Below are positions 17,381 to 25,680 of a DNA stretch of 64,000 bases, one piece after another. The translations under genes were made by a program, and so were the position numbers. Within the stretch, counting starts at the first letter, position 1. Every line of letters starts with the position of its first letter. The notes beneath the pieces were generated by a model that saw nothing but the letters and a program-made list of their open reading frames with translations, made no database searches and was not told the DNA's origin. The DNA is from Modestobacter muralis (lineage in GTDB: Bacteria > Actinomycetota > Actinomycetes > Mycobacteriales > Geodermatophilaceae), in NCBI RefSeq assembly GCF_010682105.1, contig NZ_JAAGWH010000040.1:1-64000 (forward strand), read 5' to 3'.

Positions 17381-17394
17381 GGGACCTTCCTCCC
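17381..17394. promoter_or_regulatory. Candidate DevR-type box between devS and a Usp gene
   Basis: GGGACCTTCCTCCC lies midway in the divergent region between devS (start 17283) and the single-domain Usp gene (start 17471). It follows the GGGACC-N-CCC pattern of the other candidate boxes in the island. Low information content makes the call tentative. Confidence 0.35.
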
Positions 17395-17470
17395 TGGCGA
17401 CCGCGGACCCACCCGGCCCAGGCTCCGGGCGTGGTCCCGACGTGGGGCCGGAGGAGAGCAGGAGCACCTG

Positions 17471-17941
17471 ATGACGGCAGCAGAGACCCACGAGCACCAG
17501 CCGCGCATCGTCGTGGGGGTCGACGGGTCACCGGCGTCCCAGGTCGCCCTGCAGTGGGCGGTCAGGCAGGCCGCGCTCACCGGCGCGGTCGTGGAGGCGG
17601 TGACCGCCTGGCAGTTCCCGGTCACCTACGGGGGATTCCTGGCCGACGCCGGCACCGACTGGCAGACCAACGCCCACGCCGTCCAGGACATCGCCGTCAA
17701 GGAGGCACTGGGGGACGAGGCGACCGCGCTGGTCCGCCGCGTCGTCGAGGGCCACTCCGCCGGGGTCCTGCTCGAGGCTGCGGTCGGGGCCGAGCTGCTG
17801 GTCGTGGGCAGCCGGGGGCACGGCGGCTTCACCGGGATGCTGCTGGGGTCGGTCAGCGAGAACGTCGTCGCCCACGCGCCCTGCGCCGTCGTGGTGCTCC
17901 GGACACCGGCGCGGGACGAGCCCGTCGACAGCCGGGCCTGA
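17471..17941 (+). CDS. Universal stress protein (single Usp domain)
   Basis: A 156-residue single-domain UspA protein. It has VVVGVDGSPAS near residue 14 and an intact ATP-binding loop GSRGHGGFTGMLLGS near residues 117-131, ending in VVAHAPCAVVVL. GGAG lies six bases before the ATG. It is divergent from the DevS-like kinase with a candidate DevR box between them. The intact ATP motif suggests it is an ATP-binding member, unlike the second domains of the two tandem Usp proteins nearby. Confidence 0.92.
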   Translation: MTAAETHEHQPRIVVGVDGSPASQVALQWAVRQAALTGAVVEAVTAWQFPVTYGGFLADAGTDWQTNAHAVQDIAVKEALGDEATALVRRVVEGHSAGVLLEAAVGAELLVVGSRGHGGFTGMLLGSVSENVVAHAPCAVVVLRTPARDEPVDSRA

Positions 17942-17990
17942 GCAGCGCCCTCGCCGCCGCCCCGCCGCCGCCGACACGCACGACCGGCGA

Positions 17991-18025
17991 GCCGGGACGG
18001 CACCGCCCGCTCCCGTGCTCCCGGC
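17991..18025. terminator. Possible terminator between convergent Usp and CBS-BON genes
   Basis: A seven-base inverted repeat GCCGGGA/TCCCGGC (17991-17997 with 18019-18025) enclosing about 21 bases, in the 102-base convergent gap. The stem is short and the loop large, so this is a weak call. Confidence 0.3.
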
Positions 18026-18043
18026 CGGCCTGGTGCGCCCGGG

Positions 18044-18736
18044 TCAGGGCGCCGTCGGCGCGGCCGCGGTCGGGGTGCCGGGCGCGGTCCTGACGGCGAC
18101 GACGCCGGCGACGGTCCGGGCGAGTGTCCGGACCGCGGTGGCCTCGACGGCGTCGTCCTCCTCGGCGGTGCCGGGCCTGGGACCACCACCGTCCCGATCG
18201 GCCACGTGCCGGGGGGCGACCCGGCCCGAGAGGCTCACGACGCCCTCGCTGACCTCGACGGTCCACCCGTCCGCCCGTCCGGTGTAGGACTCGACGAGGC
18301 GGCGGACCTCCCGCGCGATCTCCTCGTCCGGTCGGCCCAGCGCCCGCAGGACGTCGCGGCGGCTGACGATCCCCACCAGGCGGTCGCCGTCGAGGACCGG
18401 CACGCTGCGCAGGCCCTCGTCGAGGAAGAGGTGGGCGAGGTCGGCGACGTCGGCCGTGGCCGGCACGGTCCGCACCGGCGTCGTCATGACCCCGCGGACG
18501 AGGAGCGGGGGGACCGGCGTGACGGCGTCCGCGCGGCGCAGGTGCAGCCGCGGGTCCTGCGGGAGCCGGCTGCGGAGGACGTCGGCCTCGGCCACGATCC
18601 CGACGAGGGCGCGGTCGGCGTCGAGCACGGGCAGGGCGGCGAAGCCACCCGTGGCCATCACCTCCGCGGCCGTCTTCGCCGACGAGTCCGGCGCGACGGT
18701 GGTCACCGACCTGGTCATGACGTCCTGGACCCGCAC
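18044..18736 (-). CDS. CBS-domain pair plus BON domain protein
   Basis: A 230-residue protein with two CBS domains (about residues 2-60 starting VQDVMTRSVTTVAP, and 80-140 with VRGVMTTPVRTVPA) and a C-terminal BON domain (about 150-215, VSEGVVSLSGRV). CBS pairs bind adenosyl ligands; BON domains bind phospholipids or protein surfaces. Mycobacterial Hrp1 (Rv2626c), a CBS protein, is a DosR regulon member, so the location is telling. I chose the GTG at 18734-18736, with GGGAGG five bases upstream, instead of the long open extension. A candidate DevR box lies about 100 bases upstream. Confidence 0.88.
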   Translation of the reverse strand: MRVQDVMTRSVTTVAPDSSAKTAAEVMATGGFAALPVLDADRALVGIVAEADVLRSRLPQDPRLHLRRADAVTPVPPLLVRGVMTTPVRTVPATADVADLAHLFLDEGLRSVPVLDGDRLVGIVSRRDVLRALGRPDEEIAREVRRLVESYTGRADGWTVEVSEGVVSLSGRVAPRHVADRDGGGPRPGTAEEDDAVEATAVRTLARTVAGVVAVRTAPGTPTAAAPTAP

Positions 18737-18836
18737 GACTGCCTCCCTGCCGGACACCCCACCCGGTGACGGGGCCTGGTCTCGACCGTAGGCAGCGGCG
18801 CCCCTTCGCCCCAGGGTCCAGGGGTGGGACCGGACA

Positions 18837-18850
18837 GGGACCTCGGACCC
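18837..18850. promoter_or_regulatory. Candidate DevR-type box upstream of the CBS-BON gene
   Basis: GGGACCTCGGACCC, 100 bases upstream of the CBS-BON start. It differs by one base from the box at 3648-3661 upstream of the nitroreductase gene. The agreement between two distant family-appropriate sites supports a shared regulator, probably DevR. Confidence 0.42.
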
Positions 18851-18897
18851 GGCCGGGAGCCCGACGACCTGGCCGCGAGGAGCCGCACGCCGCCCGG

Positions 18898-19461
18898 TCA
18901 GCCCGGTGAGGTGACCGGGACCGGGGGTGCACCGAGAGCGAGGACGGCCAGCTCCCCGGCGATCTCCCCGGCCCAGGCGCCCAGGGCGTCCCAGTCGCGG
19001 AAGTCGCCGACCGGCGCGCGCAGGGCGGCGACCATCGCCCGTTCCCCGAAGCCCAGCAGCTGCCGGTCCAGGCGCCCGGCGAAGACCCGGTGTGCCCGTG
19101 CGCCCACGAGCACCTGGAGGGGCCCGGCGTCGTGCGGGTCGTCGCCGGGGAACGGGGGATCGCCGATCGGGCCGCTGCTGAGCAGCCAGACCGGCCGGGT
19201 GCGCAGCGCTGCGGCGTGCTCCGCGGCGTAGTGCCGTGCCGGCTCGAGCCACCGGCCCACGTACACCCCGCTGGCCAGCACCACCGCGTCGTACCGGGTC
19301 GGATCGGGCTGTCTCTCGACCGGCACGGACACCGCGACGAGCCCGCAACTGCGGCCTGCCGCCGACTCCTGCAGGCAGCGGGCCAGGTGCTCGGCGATCT
19401 CCGCGGTGGCGCCGTGCCTGCTGGCGGCGGTCACCAGGACGTGCGGGCTGGCTGTGCTCAT
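18898..19461 (-). CDS. Flavodoxin-domain protein (HemG-like)
   Basis: A 187-residue protein with a flavodoxin fold of the menaquinone-dependent protoporphyrinogen oxidase type: the FMN phosphate loop VTAASRHGATAEIAEHLA (residues 10-27), then YDAVVLASGVYVGRW and VWLLSSGPIGD. In the family it carries electrons on FMN; HemG of E. coli oxidises protoporphyrinogen IX with quinone. With no haem genes nearby and a stress-island setting, a general flavodoxin role is as likely. GGGAG lies upstream of the ATG. It is followed, 161 bases on, by the CBS-BON gene. Confidence 0.78.
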   Translation of the reverse strand: MSTASPHVLVTAASRHGATAEIAEHLARCLQESAAGRSCGLVAVSVPVERQPDPTRYDAVVLASGVYVGRWLEPARHYAAEHAAALRTRPVWLLSSGPIGDPPFPGDDPHDAGPLQVLVGARAHRVFAGRLDRQLLGFGERAMVAALRAPVGDFRDWDALGAWAGEIAGELAVLALGAPPVPVTSPG

Positions 19462-19671
19462 GGCTGGGTCTCCCGGTCGGTGGGCTGCCGCCCGCTGCGT
19501 CGTCCGGGCGGTGAGGGACGACCTCAGGCTCGCGGTGTCCGGGGCCCCCGGGCAGAGGACGAGGGCTCGGACCGGCGGGACCTGTGGCGCCCGGCCGCCT
19601 GCAGGACGCCCGGAGGGGCGAGGCGGTCCCGGTGGGACACCGCCGGGTGGCGAGCCGGAGAGGTGCCCGGG

Positions 19672-19884
19672 CTCTTGGAGCCCCGCCTCGGACCGGACGT
19701 GACCGCCTTCGGCACTGCGGCCGAGCGCGACCTCCTCGCGCGGGCGGTCGCGCTGGTCCTCCCCATCCAGTGGGAGGAGCCGTTCGGCATGGTCATGACC
19801 GAGGCGATGGCGTGCGACACCCCGGTCGTCGCCCTGCGCCGGGGTGCGGTGCCGGGCACGGCGCCGCGCCAGGGCACGTCATGA
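19672..19884 (+). pseudogene. Glycosyltransferase family 4 remnant
   Basis: About 70 codons in one frame encode the most conserved part of a GT4 C-terminal domain: LLARAVALVLPIQWEEPFGM followed by VMTEAMACDTPVVALRRGAVPG, the UDP/GDP-sugar-binding E-x7-E region. The N-terminal acceptor domain and everything after the GAVPE-like motif are missing, and no start with a ribosome binding site precedes it. The usual second half (VV.DG..G) is replaced by unrelated sequence ending in a stop. I read it as the relic of a deleted glycosyltransferase gene. Confidence 0.7.
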
Positions 19885-19988
19885 CGCACCTGGCCGTCTG
19901 GGACGGACTGGCGCAGGGGCAGGACGGCCCGGAGACCGCGTGGGGCGAACAGGTCACCGACGAGCAGTACGGCCGGACCGCGATCTGA
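19881..19988 (+). CDS. Short ORF or gene fragment of unknown origin
   Basis: A 35-codon frame whose ATG overlaps the stop of the glycosyltransferase remnant (ATGA). Its sequence, with ETAWGEQVTDEQYG near the end, looks like the C-terminal tail of a cupin or similar small enzyme rather than random translation. No ribosome binding site is apparent. It may be a second relic in a decayed spacer. Confidence 0.3.
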   Translation: MTHLAVWDGLAQGQDGPETAWGEQVTDEQYGRTAI

Positions 19989-20133
19989 CCCGTCCCCCGC
20001 TCGCGCAGCGGCCCGCACCACCCACCCGGCACGACCGAGGAACTCCACGTCCGACACCACGATGACCGCGCTGGTCGGCGGCGGTCCACCGGACCGCCGC
20101 CCCTCCTCGTGCTGTGCCTGTCGACCGCGCTGC

Positions 20134-20535
20134 TCAGTTGACGACGTGCAGCTGGTCCATCCACAGGGCCTGCCAGGCGTGGCCGTCGGGGTCGGTGAAG
20201 CTGCCGGTGTGGGTCGACGCGTCCTCGGGGGCCGGCACCCCGGGCCGGCTGCCGGCGGCGACCGCCTTCGCCACCAGCTCGTCGACGTCGGCCCGGTCCG
20301 GCACGGTCAGGCTGTGCACCACCGTCGGGTGATGCGCCGGGTCGGCCACGTCGCCGGCGACCAGGTCGGCGAACGCGTCGCGGACGAGGAGCCGGACCAC
20401 GATGTTGTCGTCGAGGACGACCGCGGCCGTGTGCTCGTCGGAGGAGTGCTGGTTGACGCTGAAGCCCAGGGCCTCGTAGAACGCCCGGGAGGCGGGCAGG
20501 TCCTGCACGGGCAGGGTCACGAAGAGCATGGGCAC
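20134..20535 (-). CDS. VOC (glyoxalase/dioxygenase superfamily) protein
   Basis: A 133-residue single-unit VOC protein (MLFVTLPVQDLPASRAFYEALGF at the start, given here in part; SFTDPDGHAWQALWMD at the end). Family members are metal-dependent lyases, isomerases or resistance proteins; the substrate is not evident. The GTG start has AGGAG six bases upstream. It is the last gene of the LysR-linked operon, 40 bases after the alpha/beta hydrolase, so it may act on a pathway intermediate or simply be carried along. Confidence 0.8.
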   Translation of the reverse strand: MPMLFVTLPVQDLPASRAFYEALGFSVNQHSSDEHTAAVVLDDNIVVRLLVRDAFADLVAGDVADPAHHPTVVHSLTVPDRADVDELVAKAVAAGSRPGVPAPEDASTHTGSFTDPDGHAWQALWMDQLHVVN

Positions 20536-20575
20536 GGGGTGCTCCTGTCTGGAGGGGTCGGGCCGGACCGGGTGG

Positions 20576-21757
20576 TCAGTCCCGGGCGGCGAGCTCGGCG
20601 AAGGTGTCGGCGACCCAGTCGGCGACGAACGTGCTCACGTGGGGCAGGTGGTCCAGGCCGATGTGCTCGGTCGCGCCCTCCTCGGGGGTGAAGACCCGCA
20701 GCTCGACCTTCGGGGAGTTCACCGCCTGCTCGTGGGAGCGGTGCGCCATCGCGAGCGGGATCTGCCGGTCGTTGGCGCCGTGCGCGATGAGGAACGGCAC
20801 GGTGATGCGCTCGACGACGCCGTCGAGGTTGACCCCGTCGGCGAAGTCGAGGAACGGGTCGAGGTGGTCCTCGTCGCCGTCGAAGCCCCACACCCACAGC
20901 ACGTGGCTCCAGTAGTGCGGCACCGGGCGCTCGCCCTCGCGCTCGCGGCGGCGACGCTGCACCGCGCCCCAGTCGTGGTTGGCGCCCCAGGCGACGCAGA
21001 GGGCGAACCGCTTCTCGAAGGCCGCGGCGCGCGGGGCGTAGTAGCCGCCCAGCGACCAGCCGGTGATGCCGATCCGGCGTGCGTCGACGTCGGGACGGGT
21101 CTCCAGCCAGTCGACGGCCGCCCCGGCCCACACCTCGGTGTCGATGCGGGCGGTGAGCCCCTGCAGCCGCAGCGCCTCGCCGGTGCCGGGCTGGTCGAGC
21201 ATCAGGCAGGAGATGCCGCGGGCGGCCAGCTCCTCCCAGTGCCCCGACGAGTACATGTGCTCCTTCGTCGAGTCCAGCCCGTTGACCAGCACGATGACCG
21301 GTGCCGGCCCGTCGTCGGTGGCCGGCGCCTGGCTGAAGTAGGCCGGCAGGGTGGTGCCCTCGTAGGGGACGGCGACCCGGCTGACCCGGGGGCTGTGCAG
21401 GTCGAAGGCCTTCTGCGCCAGCTCCAGCAGCCGCCGGTAGCTGGGCACCCGGGCCGGGTCGGCGTGGGAGAGCATCCGCTCGGCCTGGGCGAGGTAGTTG
21501 GTGGCGCGGGCGTACAGCTGCCCGGCCGTGCGGGTGTGCCCGGCCTTCTCCGCCTCCTCGGCCTGGCCGACCAGCTGCTCGGTCAGTGCGGTCCAGGCGC
21601 GGAGGAAGTCCGGGGTCCCGGCGTCCTCGCCGGCGTTGGCGGCGTCCTTGATCGGCCGGCAGGCGCGGTCGACCTCGTCGATGAGCCCGCCGGAGTTCAG
21701 CGTCGCGACGACGCCGAGGTTCCAGGTGTAGGGGCCGGTGGGGAAGTACTCGAACAC
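20576..21757 (-). CDS. Alpha/beta hydrolase of the dihydropseudooxynicotine-hydrolase/FrsA type
   Basis: A 393-residue alpha/beta hydrolase with a helical N-terminal cap (residues 1-120) and a catalytic domain with nucleophile Ser235 in GWSLGGYY, an acidic residue in AHGANDRQIPLA and His in the closing HIGLDHLPHVSTF. The long cap and the segment VNGLDSTKEHMY are typical of the family that includes the C-C bond hydrolase of nicotine catabolism and other carbon-carbon or ester hydrolases. In this operon it could cleave a ring-fission product. It sits 19 bases after the SDR gene. Confidence 0.82.
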   Translation of the reverse strand: MFEYFPTGPYTWNLGVVATLNSGGLIDEVDRACRPIKDAANAGEDAGTPDFLRAWTALTEQLVGQAEEAEKAGHTRTAGQLYARATNYLAQAERMLSHADPARVPSYRRLLELAQKAFDLHSPRVSRVAVPYEGTTLPAYFSQAPATDDGPAPVIVLVNGLDSTKEHMYSSGHWEELAARGISCLMLDQPGTGEALRLQGLTARIDTEVWAGAAVDWLETRPDVDARRIGITGWSLGGYYAPRAAAFEKRFALCVAWGANHDWGAVQRRRREREGERPVPHYWSHVLWVWGFDGDEDHLDPFLDFADGVNLDGVVERITVPFLIAHGANDRQIPLAMAHRSHEQAVNSPKVELRVFTPEEGATEHIGLDHLPHVSTFVADWVADTFAELAARD

Positions 21758-21776
21758 GGTCGTTCCTCTCGTGAGC

Positions 21777-22526
21777 TCAGGACGCGCGGACGGCGTCGCT
21801 GATGGACTTGACGCCCCCGTGGGCGGTCATGCCGCCGTCGACGGGGATCTCGGCGCCGGAGATGAACGAGGCGTCGTCGCTGAGCAGGAAGACGACCAGC
21901 GGGGCGACCTCGTCGACGGTGCCGGTGCGCCCGAGCGGGGTCTCGGCGATGTTCGCGTCGCGGAAGGCGGGTGCGGCCGTGGCGGTCATCGGGGTCTCGA
22001 TGTGGCCGGGGTGCACGGTGTTGACCCGGATGCCGCGGGCGCCCAGTTCCAGGCAGGCCACCTTGGCCAGTCCGCGCAACGCCCACTTCGAGGCCGTGTA
22101 GGCGGCCGGGAAGTGGCCGGTCAGGGCGGCCACGGACCCGACCACGACGATCGACCCGCCGGTGGACATCAACGGCGTGAGTGCCTGGATCCCCAGCAGC
22201 GTGCCGGTGACGTTGACGTCGGTCACCCGGGCCAGGTCCGCGGCGTCGAGGTCGAGCAGCCGGGCCCGCCAGGTGATGCCGGCGTTGGCGACCAGCCCGT
22301 CGACCCGGCCGTGCCGCGCGGCCAGGTCGGCGGCGAGCCCCGTCCAGCCCGCGGCGTCGGTGACGTCGAGCCGGCGGTACTCGACCCCGGGGAGCGCCTC
22401 CGCCGGCGCGGCGGTGAGGTCGAGGCCGATCACCGTCGCACCCTCGGCCGCGAGCAGCCGCGCCTCCGCGGCACCCTGCCCCTGGCCTGCGCCGGTGACG
22501 ACGACGACCTTCCCCGACATCCTCAT
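21777..22526 (-). CDS. Short-chain dehydrogenase/reductase (SDR)
   Basis: A 249-residue classical SDR with the nucleotide loop TGAGQGQG, the NAG motif (LVANAGI), the catalytic Ser in VVGSVAAL and the YTASKWAL Tyr-x3-Lys pair, plus the C-terminal ISGAEIPVDGGMTAHGG. An Asp after the second strand (IGLDL) favours NAD. The ATG overlaps the preceding FAH stop (ATGA), so it is translationally coupled. Role: oxidation or reduction of a hydroxylated pathway intermediate; substrate unknown. Confidence 0.88.
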   Translation of the reverse strand: MRMSGKVVVVTGAGQGQGAAEARLLAAEGATVIGLDLTAAPAEALPGVEYRRLDVTDAAGWTGLAADLAARHGRVDGLVANAGITWRARLLDLDAADLARVTDVNVTGTLLGIQALTPLMSTGGSIVVVGSVAALTGHFPAAYTASKWALRGLAKVACLELGARGIRVNTVHPGHIETPMTATAAPAFRDANIAETPLGRTGTVDEVAPLVVFLLSDDASFISGAEIPVDGGMTAHGGVKSISDAVRAS

Positions 22527-23491
22527 GCGGGACGCGTGCGGGTCCGGGGCCGGGCTCGGGCCGGGGCCACGGGCGGCAGGTCGACCCCGGCGACCACCTG
22601 GTTGCGGAGGGTGCCGATGCCCTCGACGGTCATCTCGACGACGTCGCCGGGCTGCAGGGGCGGGGGAGCGGCCTCGCCGCGGGTGCCCCACAGCTCGGCG
22701 AGACAGCCGCCGTTGCCGCAGGTGCCCGAGCCCAGGACGTCGCCGGCGCGCACCTCGGTGCCGCGGGAGGCGTAGGCGATGAGCTCCTCGAACGGCCAGC
22801 CCATGTTCGAGAGCAGGTCCTGCCCGACCTGGGTGCCGTTGACCGAGACCCGCAGGTCCAGGGCGAGGAACCCGTCGGCGTCGCGGTGGGGCTCGAGTTC
22901 GTTGGCGGTGACCAGCCAGGGGCCCAGGGTGGTGGCGGAGTCCTTGCCCTTGGCCGGGCCGAGGTTGACCTTCATCTCCCGGGCCTGCAGGTCACGGGCC
23001 GACCAGTCGTTGAGGACGGTGTAGCCGAAGACGTGGTCGCGGGCCTGCTCGGGGGTCAGCGAGGCGCCGTCGCGGCCGACGACGACGGCGACCTCGAGTT
23101 CGAAGTCGAAGCGCTGGGAGCCGGGTGGGACGGCGACGTCGTCGTGCGCGCCGATGAGCGCGTAGGGGTTGGTGAAGTAGAACGTCGGCGCCTGGTACCA
23201 CTCCGGCGGGACGTCGGCGACGCCGTCGATCGCCTTGCGGACGCCCTCGACGTGCTCTTCGAAGGCGACGAAGTCCCGCACGGTCGGCGCCTCCAGCGGC
23301 GGCAGCAGCCGGACGTCGGCCAGCGGGACCGACGGTCCGGCCAGCGCCGCGGCACCGGCCTCCAGGGCCGCCGGCAGCCCGGCGCGGACCAGCTCGAGCA
23401 CGGTCGTGCCCGCGGGGAGCGGGTGGACGGCGTCGCCGTCGACCACCCCCGCCGAGGCGCTGCCGTGCAGCTCGTAGGTGGCGAAGCGCAT
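22523..23491 (-). CDS. Fumarylacetoacetate hydrolase family protein (long form)
   Basis: A 322-residue protein of the FAH superfamily with a short N-terminal domain and the catalytic FAH domain: FYFTNPYALIG, the metal-binding FDFELEVAVVVG, GYTVLNDWSARDLQ and VLGSGTCGNGGCL. Members hydrolyse, decarboxylate or hydrate beta-diketo or 2-oxo-enoate ring-cleavage products using Mg or Mn. The start ATG overlaps the dioxygenase stop by one base (TGATG). In this operon it probably acts directly on the product of the extradiol dioxygenase. Confidence 0.88.
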   Translation of the reverse strand: MRFATYELHGSASAGVVDGDAVHPLPAGTTVLELVRAGLPAALEAGAAALAGPSVPLADVRLLPPLEAPTVRDFVAFEEHVEGVRKAIDGVADVPPEWYQAPTFYFTNPYALIGAHDDVAVPPGSQRFDFELEVAVVVGRDGASLTPEQARDHVFGYTVLNDWSARDLQAREMKVNLGPAKGKDSATTLGPWLVTANELEPHRDADGFLALDLRVSVNGTQVGQDLLSNMGWPFEELIAYASRGTEVRAGDVLGSGTCGNGGCLAELWGTRGEAAPPPLQPGDVVEMTVEGIGTLRNQVVAGVDLPPVAPARARPRTRTRPA

Positions 23492-24444
23492 CAGACGGGC
23501 GGGGCCACGAACAGGCCCTTGTCCGGGTCGTTGAACGAGCGCTGCGCGACGAACTCGTTCATCGCGTTGGCGGTGCCCCACTGATCGCTGACCTCGGGGT
23601 TGCTGAAGTCGTAGAGGTGCGGGTGCCAGGTGTCCTCGTCCAGCACCTCGAGCTCGGTCGTGTACTCGACGGTGTTGCCGTGCGGGTCGAGGAAGTAGCT
23701 GAAGGTGTTGTTGCCGGCCATGTGCCGGCCCGGGCCCCAGATCTTCTCCACGCCGGCCCGCAGCAGCCGCCCGGTGCCGCGCATGTACTCGTCGATGCCG
23801 CGCAGCTCGAAGGAGGCGTGGTGCAGCGAGGCGTGCGGTCCGCGGGCGACGGCCAGGCTGTGGTGCCAGGCGTTGGTCCGCATGAACCACATCATGTTGC
23901 CCATGCGCGGGTGCATCAGGGTGTCCGACAGCGCGAACGCCAGGTGCTGCTCGTAGAAGGCGACCGTCCCCTCGGGGTCGCGGGAGTTGAGGACGACGTG
24001 GGAGAGCCGCACCGGGATCGACTCGCCCTCCTCGATCGTGCGGTGCCGCCGCGCCTCGACGTCGGAGCTGATCTCGACGGTGCGACCCTCGTTGTCGAAG
24101 AACCGGAAGCCGTAGCCCCCGCCGGGGGTCTGCAGGACGTCGGGCTCGCCGATCAGCGGGACGCCGGCGCCGGCGATCCGCGCGGCGAGGGTGTCGACGT
24201 CCGCCCGGTTCGCGGCACCGAAGGAGATGAGGTCGATCCGCTTGTCGGGAGCCTGCCGCAGCCGCACGATGTACTGCTCCGGCGACCCCTCGGCAGCCAG
24301 GTAGGCCAGGCCCGAGTCGGTGTGCTCGGTCTTCAGGCCCCAGGTGCCGGAGTAGAAGCCGAGCTGCGTGTCGAAGTCGGGCACGGCCAGGTCGATGTGC
24401 CGCAGGTGGGTGATCAGGCGCTGGCGTGGCTGGGTCTCGGTCAT
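23491..24444 (-). CDS. Type I extradiol (VOC-fold) ring-cleavage dioxygenase
   Basis: A 317-residue two-module VOC protein of catechol 2,3-dioxygenase architecture. The N-terminal module runs to about residue 130 and the C-terminal module holds the full iron triad, His149 (RLSHVV), His209 (LHHASFEL) and Glu260 (NTVEYTTE), so it should be an active Fe(II) extradiol dioxygenase. Length is normal. A purine-rich GAGAGA precedes the ATG. The preceding gene encodes a flavin hydroxylase and the next an FAH-family hydrolase, the classic order hydroxylate, cleave, hydrolyse. Substrate unknown. Confidence 0.87.
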   Translation of the reverse strand: MTETQPRQRLITHLRHIDLAVPDFDTQLGFYSGTWGLKTEHTDSGLAYLAAEGSPEQYIVRLRQAPDKRIDLISFGAANRADVDTLAARIAGAGVPLIGEPDVLQTPGGGYGFRFFDNEGRTVEISSDVEARRHRTIEEGESIPVRLSHVVLNSRDPEGTVAFYEQHLAFALSDTLMHPRMGNMMWFMRTNAWHHSLAVARGPHASLHHASFELRGIDEYMRGTGRLLRAGVEKIWGPGRHMAGNNTFSYFLDPHGNTVEYTTELEVLDEDTWHPHLYDFSNPEVSDQWGTANAMNEFVAQRSFNDPDKGLFVAPPV

Positions 24445-24539
24445 CAGGGTCTCTCTCTCGTTCCGATCAGGACGGCCCTCCTGCAGGGGCCCGGCGCGAG
24501 CGTGCGAGCGCTGGGGGGCAGGAGGGTCCTTCGGCCGGT

Positions 24540-25670
24540 TCAGGCGGGCTGGCTGGTGAGCGCGGCGATGGAGCGCATGAGCGCGGGGACGTCGCCCCGG
24601 ACGTGGTCGAGCTGCCACTGGGCGAGGGTGTTGGAGGCCTCGACGACGGTGCGGGCGCGGTCGACGCGCCGGTGGTGGAACTCGTCCCACAGCTCCTGGT
24701 CGAAGGTGGTGCGCTCCGTGAGCAGCTCACCCAGCACAGCCGCGTCCTCCAGCGCCATGGCCCCGCCCTGCGCGATGGTCGGCGGGCAGGTGTGTGCGGC
24801 GTCGCCGATGAGCACCACCCGGCCGCGGTTCCACGGCTCCTCCAGCAGGTGGGTCTCGAACCAGGTGTAGTTGACCTGGGAGGCGTCGGTCAGCGACTCG
24901 CGGACCTCGTCCCAGGGGCCGTGGTATGCCAGCGACAGCTCCTTCATCGTGGCCAGCTGCTCGTCGGGGGACATGCCGCTGCGGTCGACGGCCGGCTCGA
25001 CGATGTAGGCGTAGAGCGAGTCCTCACCGGTGGGGCAGTAGCCGGCGATGAAGGAGGGGCCGCCGTAGAACAGATCGGTGCGGGTCACGCTGGCCGGCCG
25101 CGGGCCGAAGGCCCGCCAGATCCCCATGCCCATCGACCGGGTCTCCAGCTGGACGCCGATCGCCCGCCGCGTGTACGAGCGGAGGCCGTCGGCGGCCACG
25201 ACCAGGTCGTAGCGCCCGGTCGACCCGTCGGACAGGGTCACCGCGACGCCGGTGTCGTCCTGGGTGAGCTCGGTGAAGGTGGTGCCGAAGCGCACCCGTA
25301 CCCCGACGTCGACGGCCCGGTCGACGAGGATCCGGGCCAGTTCCGGGCGGGGCATGCCGAGTGCCGCGGGGAGGTCCGGGCCGCCGGTCTTGGCGTCCGG
25401 GACCTCGGCCACGATGCTGCCGAACGGGTCGGGTGCCCGGATCCCGGTGACGTCGAAGGGGTAGCCGGCCGCCCGCACCTGGTCCCAGACGCCCAGGGTG
25501 CGCAGCTCGCGGAGCGCGTTGCCCTGCAGGGTGATGCCGGAGCCGAGGGCCCCGATGGCCGGCTTGATCTCGATCAGGTCGACCGCCACCCCGCGGAGGG
25601 CGAGGTGGACGGCGGTGGCCGTGCCGGCCAGGCCGCTGCCGACGACCAGCACGTTGTCCACTGCGGGCAT
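24540..25670 (-). CDS. FAD-dependent aromatic monooxygenase (PHBH-fold)
   Basis: A 376-residue group A flavin monooxygenase: GSGLAGTATAVHLALRG dinucleotide loop at residues 11-27, DG motif VVAADGLRSYTRR near 160, and GDAAHTCPPTIAQGGAMALED near 285-305. Such enzymes hydroxylate phenolic or N-heteroaromatic rings with NAD(P)H and O2. Length is in the usual 370-420 range. AGGAG lies seven bases before the ATG and the gap to the cyclase stop is 10 bases. Expected to make the dihydroxylated ring that the extradiol dioxygenase opens. Confidence 0.88.
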   Translation of the reverse strand: MPAVDNVLVVGSGLAGTATAVHLALRGVAVDLIEIKPAIGALGSGITLQGNALRELRTLGVWDQVRAAGYPFDVTGIRAPDPFGSIVAEVPDAKTGGPDLPAALGMPRPELARILVDRAVDVGVRVRFGTTFTELTQDDTGVAVTLSDGSTGRYDLVVAADGLRSYTRRAIGVQLETRSMGMGIWRAFGPRPASVTRTDLFYGGPSFIAGYCPTGEDSLYAYIVEPAVDRSGMSPDEQLATMKELSLAYHGPWDEVRESLTDASQVNYTWFETHLLEEPWNRGRVVLIGDAAHTCPPTIAQGGAMALEDAAVLGELLTERTTFDQELWDEFHHRRVDRARTVVEASNTLAQWQLDHVRGDVPALMRSIAALTSQPA

Positions 25671-25680
25671 CGGTGCGCTC

